From an uncultured Clostridia bacterium (GTDB lineage: Bacteria > Bacillota > Clostridia > TANB77 > CAG-508), in contig CALXZX010000008.1 in the NCBI GenBank assembly GCA_944393375.1, positions 1 through 57,506 of the forward strand: DNA of 57,506 nucleotides, in the 5' to 3' direction. Within the stretch, counting starts at the first letter, position 1; the number at the start of each line of letters is the position of its first letter. The notes under the pieces are model-generated. The model was not told where the DNA came from. It saw nothing but the letters and a program-made list of their open reading frames with translations, and made no database searches. Shown piece by piece: positions 44,340 to 51,607 of the stretch. The position numbers and the translations under genes were made by a program.

Positions 44340-44489
44340 AACGATAACGCCAACTTTGTGAATTCTAACAACCCTTTCTTCAAACGTGGAGGTAACTATA
44401 ACAATGGGTCTAACGCTGGAGTATTCAACTTCAACAACAACAATGGGAGCAGTAACAGCAACAACAGTTTCCGTGTAAGTCTCGCAATA
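44340..44489 (+). repeat. DGR template repeat (TR)
   Basis: The unmutated, non-coding donor copy. Read in the VR frame it has 18 AAY codons and one AAA, the design that lets adenine mutation reach many amino acids without making stop codons. It is intergenic between the target and the avd gene. The IMH* end has A at 44486 where the VR has G. An open frame across it (44358-44582) is only a by-product. Confidence 0.97.
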
Positions 44490-44547
44490 TGGCATAACAT
44501 TATCAGATATATTTGTTCAAGGATAAATATAGAGCATACATGCCATA
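44488..44547 (+). ncRNA. Stem bracketing the TR 3' spacer of the DGR RNA
   Basis: TATGGCAT (44488-44495) is complementary to ATGCCATA (44540-44547), enclosing 44 nt. The first arm starts exactly where TR/VR homology ends. In the Bordetella phage DGR the spacer after the TR folds and primes cDNA synthesis; this stem is in the corresponding place. The role is inferred. Confidence 0.5.
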
Positions 44548-44594
44548 CAAGGTATATTCCTTCCAAAAGTAAATATTGGTAAAAATATAAATTT

Positions 44595-44655
44595 AAAAGT
44601 ATATTCTAGTATTTCAGCAATGATTAAGAACGAATATACTTTTTCTTTTTTCTAT
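44595..44655 (+). terminator. Terminator of the TR RNA
   Basis: AAAAGTATATTC (44595-44606) pairs perfectly with GAATATACTTTT (44632-44643) over 12 bp, followed by TTCTTTTTTC. It would end a DGR RNA about 150-165 nt after the TR, ahead of avd, leaving avd and RT to partial read-through or their own promoter. Confidence 0.65.
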
Positions 44656-44671
44656 TCTGGAAAGGAAAATA

Positions 44672-45040
44672 ATGTATAAACCAAAACAAACAGAAAGTAA
44701 ATTGTTAATCTATCAAAAGTATATAGATTTAATAGAATATGGATATAGGTTATTAATTAAATATCCAAAATATGAAAAATATGCATTGGTAAGCGAAATA
44801 AGAAGAAATATGTATCAATCGTTAAAATATATACTTTATGCCAATAAAATAGCAAATAAATATAATAGGTTGGATATACTAAACAGATTAGATGCTGAAA
44901 TTGCTACGCAAAGTTTTTTTGTCAGATTTTCATATAAAAATAAATATATAAATACAAGTAATTACTACGAATGGTCAAAAAGACTGGAAGAAATAGGAAA
45001 AATACTAGGAGGCTGGATAAAATCATGCCTAAGAGAATAA
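44672..45040 (+). CDS. avd: DGR accessory variability determinant (Avd-type)
   Basis: 122 aa, GGAAAGGAAA before the ATG. Avd proteins form pentamers of four-helix bundles that bind the RT and nucleic acid and are needed for mutagenic homing. The sequence is basic (many Lys/Arg) and reads as four helices: YQKYIDLIEYGYRLLIKYPK, SEIRRNMYQSLKYILYANKI, LDILNRLDAEIATQSFFVR, and YYEWSKRLEEIGKILGGWI. The last helix motif (SxxLEEIGxxLGGWI) is characteristic of the four-helix-bundle/Avd family. It overlaps the RT gene by 16 bp, indicating translational coupling. Confidence 0.88.
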   Translation: MYKPKQTESKLLIYQKYIDLIEYGYRLLIKYPKYEKYALVSEIRRNMYQSLKYILYANKIANKYNRLDILNRLDAEIATQSFFVRFSYKNKYINTSNYYEWSKRLEEIGKILGGWIKSCLRE

Positions 45041-46047
45041 ATCATATATTTAAGGAAAATATCAGTTTTGCCAAGCTATTAGAAGCACACAATAAATGTA
45101 AGAAAAACAAAAGATTCAAAAAACAAGTAATAGAATTTGAAATGAAATTAGAAAGTAATTTAATACAAATAGGAAAGGAATTGTTAAATGATACATATAC
45201 TTTTTCAGAATATTTTGAATTTACAATATATGAACCAAAAGAAAGAAAAATAAAGACATTAAATTATAGAGATAGAGTTGTACAAACATGGTATGTAGAA
45301 AATTTTTTAAAACCACACTTTAGACCAAATTTTATAAATGATAGTTATGCTTGTATAGAAGGAAAAGGAACTCATAAAGCGGTAGAGCAAACACAAATAT
45401 ACTTGCAAAAAGCAGATAGAACATATAAAGAAGTATGGGTATTAAAATGTGATATAAAAAAATTTTTTTTTAATATAGATAGAGAAATATTGTTTAATCT
45501 ACTGAAAAGAAAAATAAAAGATAGATATTTTTTAGAATTTAGTAAAAAAATTATATTTTATGATGAAGAAAAAGTAGGAATACCAATTGGAAATTATACA
45601 TCACAATATTATGCAAATATATACATGACAAAACTAGATAAGTATATAAAGGAAAATCTAAAAACTTGCTACTATACAAGATATATGGATGATTTTGTTT
45701 TAATATTAGAAAGCAAAGAAAAAGCAAAAGAAATGTTAGAAAAAATAAGAGATTTTTTGAGTGAAAACTTAAAATTAGAATTAAATTCAAAAACAGCATA
45801 TTTCAAACAAAATCAAGGCATAAATTATTGTGGTTTTAGAATATGGAAAACACATAGGCTATTAAGAGAACAAAGTAAAAAGAAAATGAAAAGAAAATTA
45901 AAAAATTTTGAAAAGTTATATAAAAAGGGAAAAATAGAATTACCATATATAACAGCTTGTATAAATTCATGGAAAGGCCATGCAAAACATGCCAATAGTT
46001 TTCGTTTGGTAAATAAATTGCTAGATGAATTTGTATTAAAGAAGTAG
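45025..46047 (+). CDS. DGR reverse transcriptase
   Basis: 340 aa. The ATG at 45025 follows AGGAGG (45007-45012) inside the end of avd; an in-frame ATG at 44971 has no such site. Catalytic Asp143 is in LKCDIKKFFFNID and the YMDD box is at residues 220-223. The DGR-specific motif 4, IGNYTSQ (188-194), replaces the QGxxxSP of retron and group II intron RTs. YRDRVVQTWYVENFL and NYCGFRIWKTHRLL fit DGR enzymes. No maturase, RNase H or integrase domain. Makes adenine-mutated cDNA from the TR RNA together with Avd. Confidence 0.95.
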   Translation: MPKRINHIFKENISFAKLLEAHNKCKKNKRFKKQVIEFEMKLESNLIQIGKELLNDTYTFSEYFEFTIYEPKERKIKTLNYRDRVVQTWYVENFLKPHFRPNFINDSYACIEGKGTHKAVEQTQIYLQKADRTYKEVWVLKCDIKKFFFNIDREILFNLLKRKIKDRYFLEFSKKIIFYDEEKVGIPIGNYTSQYYANIYMTKLDKYIKENLKTCYYTRYMDDFVLILESKEKAKEMLEKIRDFLSENLKLELNSKTAYFKQNQGINYCGFRIWKTHRLLREQSKKKMKRKLKNFEKLYKKGKIELPYITACINSWKGHAKHANSFRLVNKLLDEFVLKK

Positions 46048-46084
46048 GAAACATATTGCTAAAATCGAAAAAAAGTTATAAAAT

Positions 46085-46120
46085 ACAATCATACAAAGAA
46101 TTATTGTATGGTTGTTTTTT
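46085..46120 (+). terminator. Rho-independent terminator after RT
   Basis: ACAATCATAC (46085-46094) pairs with GTATGGTTGT (46106-46115), with G-U pairs, then a T-run. It closes the DGR. A TTGTTT-16-TATAAT promoter (46112-46139) overlaps it and probably drives the next gene. Confidence 0.75.
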
Positions 46121-46197
46121 GTTTTGTATGTATTATAATATGCAATCATATTTATATAATACAAAATATCATTATAAAAAAAGAAAGAGGTAACATT

Positions 46198-47316
46198 ATG
46201 GAAAAATCAAAAGTATATTTTACAGACTTTAGAGCAAGATCAGGATATAACTTATTACAAAAATTAGAAAAATTAATGAAAAAAGCAGGAATTGAAAACA
46301 TTGATTTTCAAAATAAATATGTAGCTATTAAAATCCATTTTGGAGAACCAGGAAATTTAGCATATTTAAGACCTAACTATGCAAAAGTAGTTGCAGATGT
46401 TGTAAAAGAATTAGGTGGAAAACCATTTTTAACAGATTGCAATACCTTATATGTTGGTGGAAGAAAAAATGCTATTGACCATTTAGATGCAGCATATGTA
46501 AATGGATTTAGTCCATTTTCAACAGGCTGTCATGTGATTATTGCAGATGGGCTAAAAGGAACAGATGAGGCATATGTAGATATTAATCAAGAATATGTAA
46601 AAACAGCAAAAATAGGAAGGGCTATTATGGATGCTGATATTGTCATATCTTTAAATCATTTTAAAGGACATGAAGGAACAGGATTTGGAGGAGCTATTAA
46701 AAATATTGGAATGGGTTGTGGTTCAAGAGCTGGAAAAATGGAAATGCATAGTAGTGGAAAACCAGAAGTTCTTTTAGAGAAATGTAAAAAATGTAAACAA
46801 TGTATTAAAATTTGTGCACATGGTGCTATTTCATATAATGAAGAAGGAAAAGCTGTGATTGATCATAACAAATGTGTTGGATGTGGTAGATGTATTGGAA
46901 TTTGTAATTTTGATGCTATTAAATCACCAAATGATGAAGCAGCAGATATTCTAAACAAAAAGATGGCAGAATATGCATTAGCAGTTGTAAAAGATAGACC
47001 ACAATTTCATATTAGTTTAATTTGTGATGTTTCACCAAACTGTGATTGTCATGCAGAAAATGATGCACCAATTGTTCCAAATATTGGTATGTTAGCTTCA
47101 TTTGACATGGTTGCATTAGATAAAGCTTGTGCAGACTTAGTGAATAAACAAGAAGTATTTCAAAATAGTGCATTAGGAGAAAACATTAAGAAAAAAGTCG
47201 AAGGACATGATCATTTCCATATCAATCATCCAGATACGAATTGGGAAAGTCAAATTGAGCATGGAGAAAAAATTGGTTTAGGAAGTTCTGAATATGAATT
47301 AATAGAAATGAAATAA
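46198..47316 (+). CDS. DUF362 protein with ferredoxin domain
   Basis: 372 aa. The start at 46198 follows AAAGAGGTAA; a frame extending 30 codons upstream crosses the promoter. The N-terminal DUF362 domain has VAIKIHFGEPGNLAYLRP and SLNHFKGHEGTGFGGAIKNI. Two 4Fe-4S motifs follow: EKCKKCKQCIKICAHGAI and NKCVGCGRCIGICNFDAI. A further Cys-rich stretch is CDVSPNCDCHAEN. Members are cytoplasmic Fe-S proteins of unknown reaction, often in anaerobes. It is not part of the DGR. Confidence 0.88.
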   Translation: MEKSKVYFTDFRARSGYNLLQKLEKLMKKAGIENIDFQNKYVAIKIHFGEPGNLAYLRPNYAKVVADVVKELGGKPFLTDCNTLYVGGRKNAIDHLDAAYVNGFSPFSTGCHVIIADGLKGTDEAYVDINQEYVKTAKIGRAIMDADIVISLNHFKGHEGTGFGGAIKNIGMGCGSRAGKMEMHSSGKPEVLLEKCKKCKQCIKICAHGAISYNEEGKAVIDHNKCVGCGRCIGICNFDAIKSPNDEAADILNKKMAEYALAVVKDRPQFHISLICDVSPNCDCHAENDAPIVPNIGMLASFDMVALDKACADLVNKQEVFQNSALGENIKKKVEGHDHFHINHPDTNWESQIEHGEKIGLGSSEYELIEMK

Positions 47317-47353
47317 GTGGATATACTATAAAAAATGAATTTAAGGAGATAGT

Positions 47354-48163
47354 ATGCAAGTAATATCAAGTAAAGATAATGAATTTATCAAACACATTAA
47401 AAAATTAAAAGATAAAAAATATAGAGACTTGAACAATGAATATATCATTGAAGGTATTAAAATTATAGAAGAAGCCATCAATGAAAAAGCAAATATTAAA
47501 CAAGTCGTTATTTGTGACGATTGTGAAAAAACATCAAATATTCCAAAAGAGCTTATGTATGAAATTGCGAAACAAGAATGTGTCTATGTTACAAGCAAAT
47601 TATTTGAAAGTTTAACAGATGTTACAAATCCACAAGGAATATTAGCTGTTGTAGAAAAAAATACAATGAAATCAGCAGTTGCTGGTAGTGAAGAAATTGA
47701 TTATAATCAAGACATCATAGTAGCCTTAAATGATATTCAAGATCCAGGAAACTTAGGGACGATTTTGAGAACAGTAGATAGTATAGGAATTAATCAAATC
47801 TTAGTATCAAAAGGAACGGCTGATAGCTATAATCCTAAAGTTGTACGTTCTACAATGGGAGCTATATTTCGAGTAAAAATTATAGAATGTGAAGATTTAG
47901 AAAAAACGCTTAAAGAAATCAAAAAACACAAATTTGAAATTGTTGTAACATCCTTACAAACAAAAAATAGCATCTATGATATAGACTACAAGAAAAAAGT
48001 AATTGTCATTGGAAATGAGGCAAATGGAGTAGAAGAAAAAATACAAAAACTAGCAGATAAAAAAGTAAAAATACCAATGCTTGGAAAAACAGAAAGCTTA
48101 AATGCTTCTGTTGCAACAGGCATCATATTATATGAATATGTCAGACAAAAAATTGAACGATAG
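47354..48163 (+). CDS. TrmH-family (SPOUT) RNA 2'-O-methyltransferase
   Basis: 269 aa. The N-terminal substrate-binding domain (KKLKDKKYRDLNNEYIIEGI) is followed by the SPOUT domain with NDIQDPGNLGTILRTVDSIG (motif 1), IVIGNEANGVEE (motif 2) and IPMLGKTESLNASVATGIIL (motif 3) that form the trefoil knot and SAM site. Similar to RlmB/TrmH-type enzymes that modify rRNA or tRNA; the exact site is not clear. The stop codon is the first triplet of the palindromic element at 48161. Confidence 0.88.
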   Translation: MQVISSKDNEFIKHIKKLKDKKYRDLNNEYIIEGIKIIEEAINEKANIKQVVICDDCEKTSNIPKELMYEIAKQECVYVTSKLFESLTDVTNPQGILAVVEKNTMKSAVAGSEEIDYNQDIIVALNDIQDPGNLGTILRTVDSIGINQILVSKGTADSYNPKVVRSTMGAIFRVKIIECEDLEKTLKEIKKHKFEIVVTSLQTKNSIYDIDYKKKVIVIGNEANGVEEKIQKLADKKVKIPMLGKTESLNASVATGIILYEYVRQKIER

Positions 48164-48209
48164 GGACGTGCCAAATCGTTCAAAAATTAAACGATTTGAC
48201 CTGTCCCTA
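48161..48209. repeat. GGGACG palindromic element (copy C), terminator-like
   Basis: TAGGGAC (48161-48167) pairs with GTCCCTA (48203-48209), and inner CAAATCGTT pairs with AACGATTTG. A 16-bp stem in two parts. It includes the stop codon of the methyltransferase gene. A more distant relative of the elements at 7737 and 50677. Confidence 0.65.
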
Positions 48210-48307
48210 ATGTTCAAAAAATGAACAAAAGGGAAAGACCTAAAGAGAGAGTAAAGAGGAGTCAAAGAGAAATTTATGTCCAAAAAAACATAAAAGGAGA
48301 AATAAAG

Positions 48308-48805
48308 ATGAAATTACATGTTGTATTAGTTGAACCAGAAATACCTCAAAACACAGGGAATATTGCAAGAACTTGTGCAGCAATTGGTGCTAAATTACAT
48401 TTGGTACATCCTTTGGGATTTAGCATTTCAGAAAAAGCTGTAAAAAGAGCAGGATTAGATTATTGGGACAAGTTAGATATAGAAGAACATATATCTTTTA
48501 AAGAATTCTTAAATACATATAAACCAGAAGAACATAACATGTTTTTTGTAACAACAAAAGGAAAACATGTCTATTCGGAACCAGATTTTAAAAATATGGA
48601 AGAAATTTTTATATTATTTGGAAAAGAAACCAAAGGATTACCAGAAGATGTTTTACAAAAATATATAGATAAAACGATTCGAATTCCTATGAGACCAACC
48701 TTAAGGTCATTAAATTTGTCAAACTCTGTTGCGATTGTTGCATATGATATTTGTCGACAAAAAAATTTTGAGGAATTGGAAGAAATTAGTAGTTATTTTG
48801 ATTAA
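48308..48805 (+). CDS. trmL: tRNA (cytidine-2'-O)-methyltransferase TrmL
   Basis: 165 aa. The ATG at 48308 has AAAGGAGA upstream; a frame open from 48221 adds 29 unlike residues and is rejected. Small stand-alone SPOUT enzyme that methylates the wobble base of tRNA-Leu isoacceptors. Motifs: VEPEIPQNTGNIARTCAA, LFGKETKGLPED and IPMRPTLRSLNLSNSVAIV. The length matches TrmL/CspR. A second SPOUT gene just upstream makes this a small RNA-modification cluster. Confidence 0.93.
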   Translation: MKLHVVLVEPEIPQNTGNIARTCAAIGAKLHLVHPLGFSISEKAVKRAGLDYWDKLDIEEHISFKEFLNTYKPEEHNMFFVTTKGKHVYSEPDFKNMEEIFILFGKETKGLPEDVLQKYIDKTIRIPMRPTLRSLNLSNSVAIVAYDICRQKNFEELEEISSYFD

Positions 48806-48882
48806 AAATATAAAAAAGGATTGAAAAATTTTATAATACACTATATAATAAGCTAAAACACGTAAGATGAAGGAGAATACAA

Positions 48883-49680
48883 ATGAATACATTTCGATTT
48901 GTGCCAGAAGGTTGGAATGAAGAAGTTGAAAATTTAAGTTTACAAAAGATACAGGAATATCAAAACAAAAATAAGACGGTACAAGGAATTGTACAAAGCT
49001 GTGATGAAAAATATAATTTACATATCCATTTAGGTAATGAAATAGAGGGAATTATCCCAAGATGTGAAGTGGAAGACATTGAAGAAGGTTTGCCGGATGA
49101 AAGATTATGTACAGGAAAGGTACATAAATATGTACAGTTTAAAATAGAAAATATTGAAAATGATAATACAGTTGTATTATCTAGAAAAAATGTACAACAG
49201 GAAGCTTTGCAATATATAAAAAAAGATATGCAAGTTGGACAACATGTGATTGGAATTGTAAAAAATATTAGATCGTATGGAGCTTTTATAGAAATTGGTG
49301 GAGGTATTGTTGGACTAGCACATATAGAAGATTTGTCTGTTGCAAGGATAAAAACACCCTATGAAAGGCTAAAAATTGGACAAAAAATAAATGTTGTAGT
49401 AAAATCTATAGATAGATATACAGGAAAAGTGAATTTATCATATAAAGAAACATTAGGAACATGGGAAGAAAATGCCGAAAAATTTTCTACAGGTATGAAA
49501 GTTCAAGGCATTATTCGAGAAACTGAAAAAAATAAGAATGGAATTTTTATAGAGCTAACACCAAACTTAGTAGGAATGGCTGAATATAGTGAAGGATATG
49601 AATATGGTCAAAAAGTGAATGTATATATTAAAAAAATAGATAAAGAAAAGAAAAAGGTTAAATTGTTGATTGAACAATAA
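48883..49680 (+). CDS. S1-domain RNA-binding protein
   Basis: 265 aa with three S1-like beta-barrels: residues about 33-100 (VQGIVQSCDEKYNLHIHLG), 115-188 (GQHVIGIVKNIRSYGAFIEI, the clearest, ending GKVNLSYK) and 200-264 (KVQGIIRETEKN, ending KKVKLLIEQ). Related to short firmicute ribosomal-protein-S1 homologues that aid mRNA binding or turnover. No nuclease domain. GAAGGAGAA precedes the start. It stands alone, with 59 bp before the next gene. Confidence 0.85.
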   Translation: MNTFRFVPEGWNEEVENLSLQKIQEYQNKNKTVQGIVQSCDEKYNLHIHLGNEIEGIIPRCEVEDIEEGLPDERLCTGKVHKYVQFKIENIENDNTVVLSRKNVQQEALQYIKKDMQVGQHVIGIVKNIRSYGAFIEIGGGIVGLAHIEDLSVARIKTPYERLKIGQKINVVVKSIDRYTGKVNLSYKETLGTWEENAEKFSTGMKVQGIIRETEKNKNGIFIELTPNLVGMAEYSEGYEYGQKVNVYIKKIDKEKKKVKLLIEQ

Positions 49681-49738
49681 TGTGGTTTATTATTAAAAAA
49701 TATAGATAATTCTAAATTTATAAGGGGGAAAATAAAAA

Positions 49739-50674
49739 ATGGTAGAAGATAGTGAAATCAAGGCGCAAGTATCTCCATTCGCTATAAGAGAAGGTGAAAT
49801 TAAAACCTTTGATGGAAAAGATGGGTATGTGTCAATGAATCAAATCGTACATAAGATTAATATTGGACATATTAATGAAATCCATTTTGCAATTTTAGAC
49901 TTAGTAAATGAATTTGAATTTATTACATCAAGACAGTTATATCAAATGCTAGAGATCAAAGGAATTGATCCTAAGTCACAAGATAAATTAAATAACAAAT
50001 TAGATCAATTAGTAAAATCTAAAATTTTAACAAGATATTATTTTACTTCTGATGAGGGTAAAGGTATTTATAGAATTTATTGTTTAGAGAAGATGGGAAA
50101 ATATTTATTAAATTCTAAAGAAATTGATTGTAAATGGCAACCATCTGATAATACAAAACCAGTACCAATGATTAAAAAGAGATTGGCTGGAAATCAAACA
50201 TTAATTGCTTATTTAAGAAAAGTAAAAGCATTTGACAGTTATATTGTAAAACCAGCAATTACTGCAAAAGTATCAGGAAAGTTATTTAAAGCAAGTGGTG
50301 GAGCAGTTAAACTTACGAAAAATGGAAAATCAATTCAATTTGTTTTTGAAGTTATTAGGAGAGAACCTGACTGGGAGAAAAAATTAGTTGAAAGAATGAG
50401 ATTATATAAAGAATTCTATGAAAACTATGTTCCAGGTGATTCAGGATTTGCAGCAATGCCACAATTGATATTAATCTGCGAAGATGAAAAACATATGGCA
50501 GAAACTTTTAAAGAAATTGTAAAAAATAAATTAGAGATTCCACAAATCAAATTATATTTTACAACTGATTTAAGACAGAATAAAGAAACACTAGAAGATA
50601 CATTAGTAGATTTTAAATTAGTAGATGGAAAATATAAAATGGAAAATGTAGAATTAAAATTATTAGGAATGTAA
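49739..50674 (+). CDS. Winged-helix protein, replication-relaxation-like
   Basis: 311 aa. An N-terminal winged helix (residues about 40-125: FITSRQLYQMLEIKGID, LDQLVKSKILTRYYF, IYCLEKMGKYLL) is followed by a domain with FVFEVIRREPDWEKKLVERM and an alternating strand/helix pattern (LILICEDEKHMAETFKEIV). The layout recalls replication-relaxation proteins of plasmids and integrative elements, whose second domain is a nuclease-like fold; I am not certain. GGGGGAA precedes the ATG. No other plasmid gene is nearby. A palindromic element directly follows the stop codon. Confidence 0.55.
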   Translation: MVEDSEIKAQVSPFAIREGEIKTFDGKDGYVSMNQIVHKINIGHINEIHFAILDLVNEFEFITSRQLYQMLEIKGIDPKSQDKLNNKLDQLVKSKILTRYYFTSDEGKGIYRIYCLEKMGKYLLNSKEIDCKWQPSDNTKPVPMIKKRLAGNQTLIAYLRKVKAFDSYIVKPAITAKVSGKLFKASGGAVKLTKNGKSIQFVFEVIRREPDWEKKLVERMRLYKEFYENYVPGDSGFAAMPQLILICEDEKHMAETFKEIVKNKLEIPQIKLYFTTDLRQNKETLEDTLVDFKLVDGKYKMENVELKLLGM

Positions 50675-50676
50675 AG

Positions 50677-50784
50677 AAAAGGGAAATTGGGGACGGTCTC
50701 ATTTTTCCCTTTTTTTATAATATTAAAAATTATCAAGATTTAAATAAAAAAGGGAAAAATGAGACCGTCCCCAATTTCCCTTTT
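50677..50784. repeat. Paired GGGGACGG palindromes (copy D) as convergent terminator
   Basis: Arms of 39 bp at 50677-50715 and 50746-50784 are perfect reverse complements separated by 30 bp. Each arm is itself a hairpin (AAAGGGAAA / TTTTTCCCTTT) around GGGGACGGTCTCA with a terminal T-run. It fills the whole gap between the convergent genes ending at 50674 and 50784, so it should terminate both. Confidence 0.85.
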
Positions 50785-51518
50785 TAGCTAATTCCTAAGA
50801 TTGCTTTTGCACGTTTTACATCATCACTAGTAGCATCTTTAATATTTTCTAGATCATATTTTAAACCTAATTTTGTCCATTTATATTTACCAATACTGTG
50901 ATATGGTAAAATTTCTACTTTTTCAACTGTATTTAAGGTAGAAATAAAATCTTTTAGTCTTCGTAAATCTTTTTCATCGTCTGTAAGCCCTGGAACCAAT
51001 ACTTGTCTAATCCAAATAGGGATATTATTTTCACTTAAATATCTAGCAAATGCTAATTCTAGTTTATTATCAAAGCCTACTAAATTTTTACATTTTTCGC
51101 TATCAATGTGTTTAATATCTAGTAAAACTAAATCTGTTAAAGTTAATAATTGTTTAATATCATCTGTTAAAGCGACCATTCCAGAAGTATCAATACAAGT
51201 ATGAATTTTTTTCTTTTTTAATTTTGTAAACAATTCAATTAAAAATTTTACTTGTAATAAAGGTTCTCCACCTGAAACAGTCACACCACCATTTGGAGTG
51301 ATATAATTTTTATATTTTAAAATCATTTTATAAATATCATCAACTGATTGATATTTCCCTTCTTTCATATCCCAAGTATCACGATTGTGACAATATTTAC
51401 ATTGTAAATGACAACCTTGAAGAAATAATACAAAACGAATTCCTGGGCCATCAACAGCACCAAAGGTTTCTATTGAATGTACTTTTGCATAATATCTTAA
51501 ATCTTTTTCTTCTTCCAT
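50784..51518 (-). CDS. pflA: Pyruvate formate-lyase activating enzyme
   Basis: 244 aa. The start is the ATG complementary to 51516-51518 after AGAGGAAGG. Radical SAM enzyme that installs the glycyl radical on PflB. The CxxxCxxC motif is in LQGCHLQCKYCHNRDTWD. VTVSGGEPLLQ and LLDIKHID are family marks, and VDGPGIRFVLFLQGC is typical. It lies 89 bp after pflB on the same strand with a hairpin between, a usual arrangement in which less enzyme than substrate is made. Confidence 0.95.
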   Translation of the reverse strand: MEEEKDLRYYAKVHSIETFGAVDGPGIRFVLFLQGCHLQCKYCHNRDTWDMKEGKYQSVDDIYKMILKYKNYITPNGGVTVSGGEPLLQVKFLIELFTKLKKKKIHTCIDTSGMVALTDDIKQLLTLTDLVLLDIKHIDSEKCKNLVGFDNKLELAFARYLSENNIPIWIRQVLVPGLTDDEKDLRRLKDFISTLNTVEKVEILPYHSIGKYKWTKLGLKYDLENIKDATSDDVKRAKAILGIS

Positions 51519-51563
51519 AAGCCTTCCTCTTTCTATTTGTAGTACATAAATCATTACTTTATA

Positions 51564-51597
51564 AAAGGGATTTTAAGAAAAATCTTGAAATCCCTTT
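51564..51597 (-). terminator. Hairpin between pflB and pflA, partial terminator
   Basis: AAAGGGATTT (51564-51573) and AAATCCCTTT (51588-51597) pair perfectly. Read on the minus strand it is followed by TTATA only, so it is probably a leaky terminator or an mRNA-end stabiliser that lowers pflA relative to pflB. Confidence 0.6.
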
Positions 51598-51607
51598 ATC
51601 AATTTAA

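Noticed and set aside
44358-44582. Open frame of 74 codons starting MNSNNPFFKRGG
   Set aside because: It is the TR read in frame; Asn-rich content comes from the AAY design of the template. There is no ribosome binding site and it ends in unrelated spacer.
45025-46047. Group II intron or retron reverse transcriptase
   Set aside because: No maturase or endonuclease domain, no intron RNA ends; motif IGNYTSQ, the Avd neighbour and the TR/VR pair identify a DGR enzyme.
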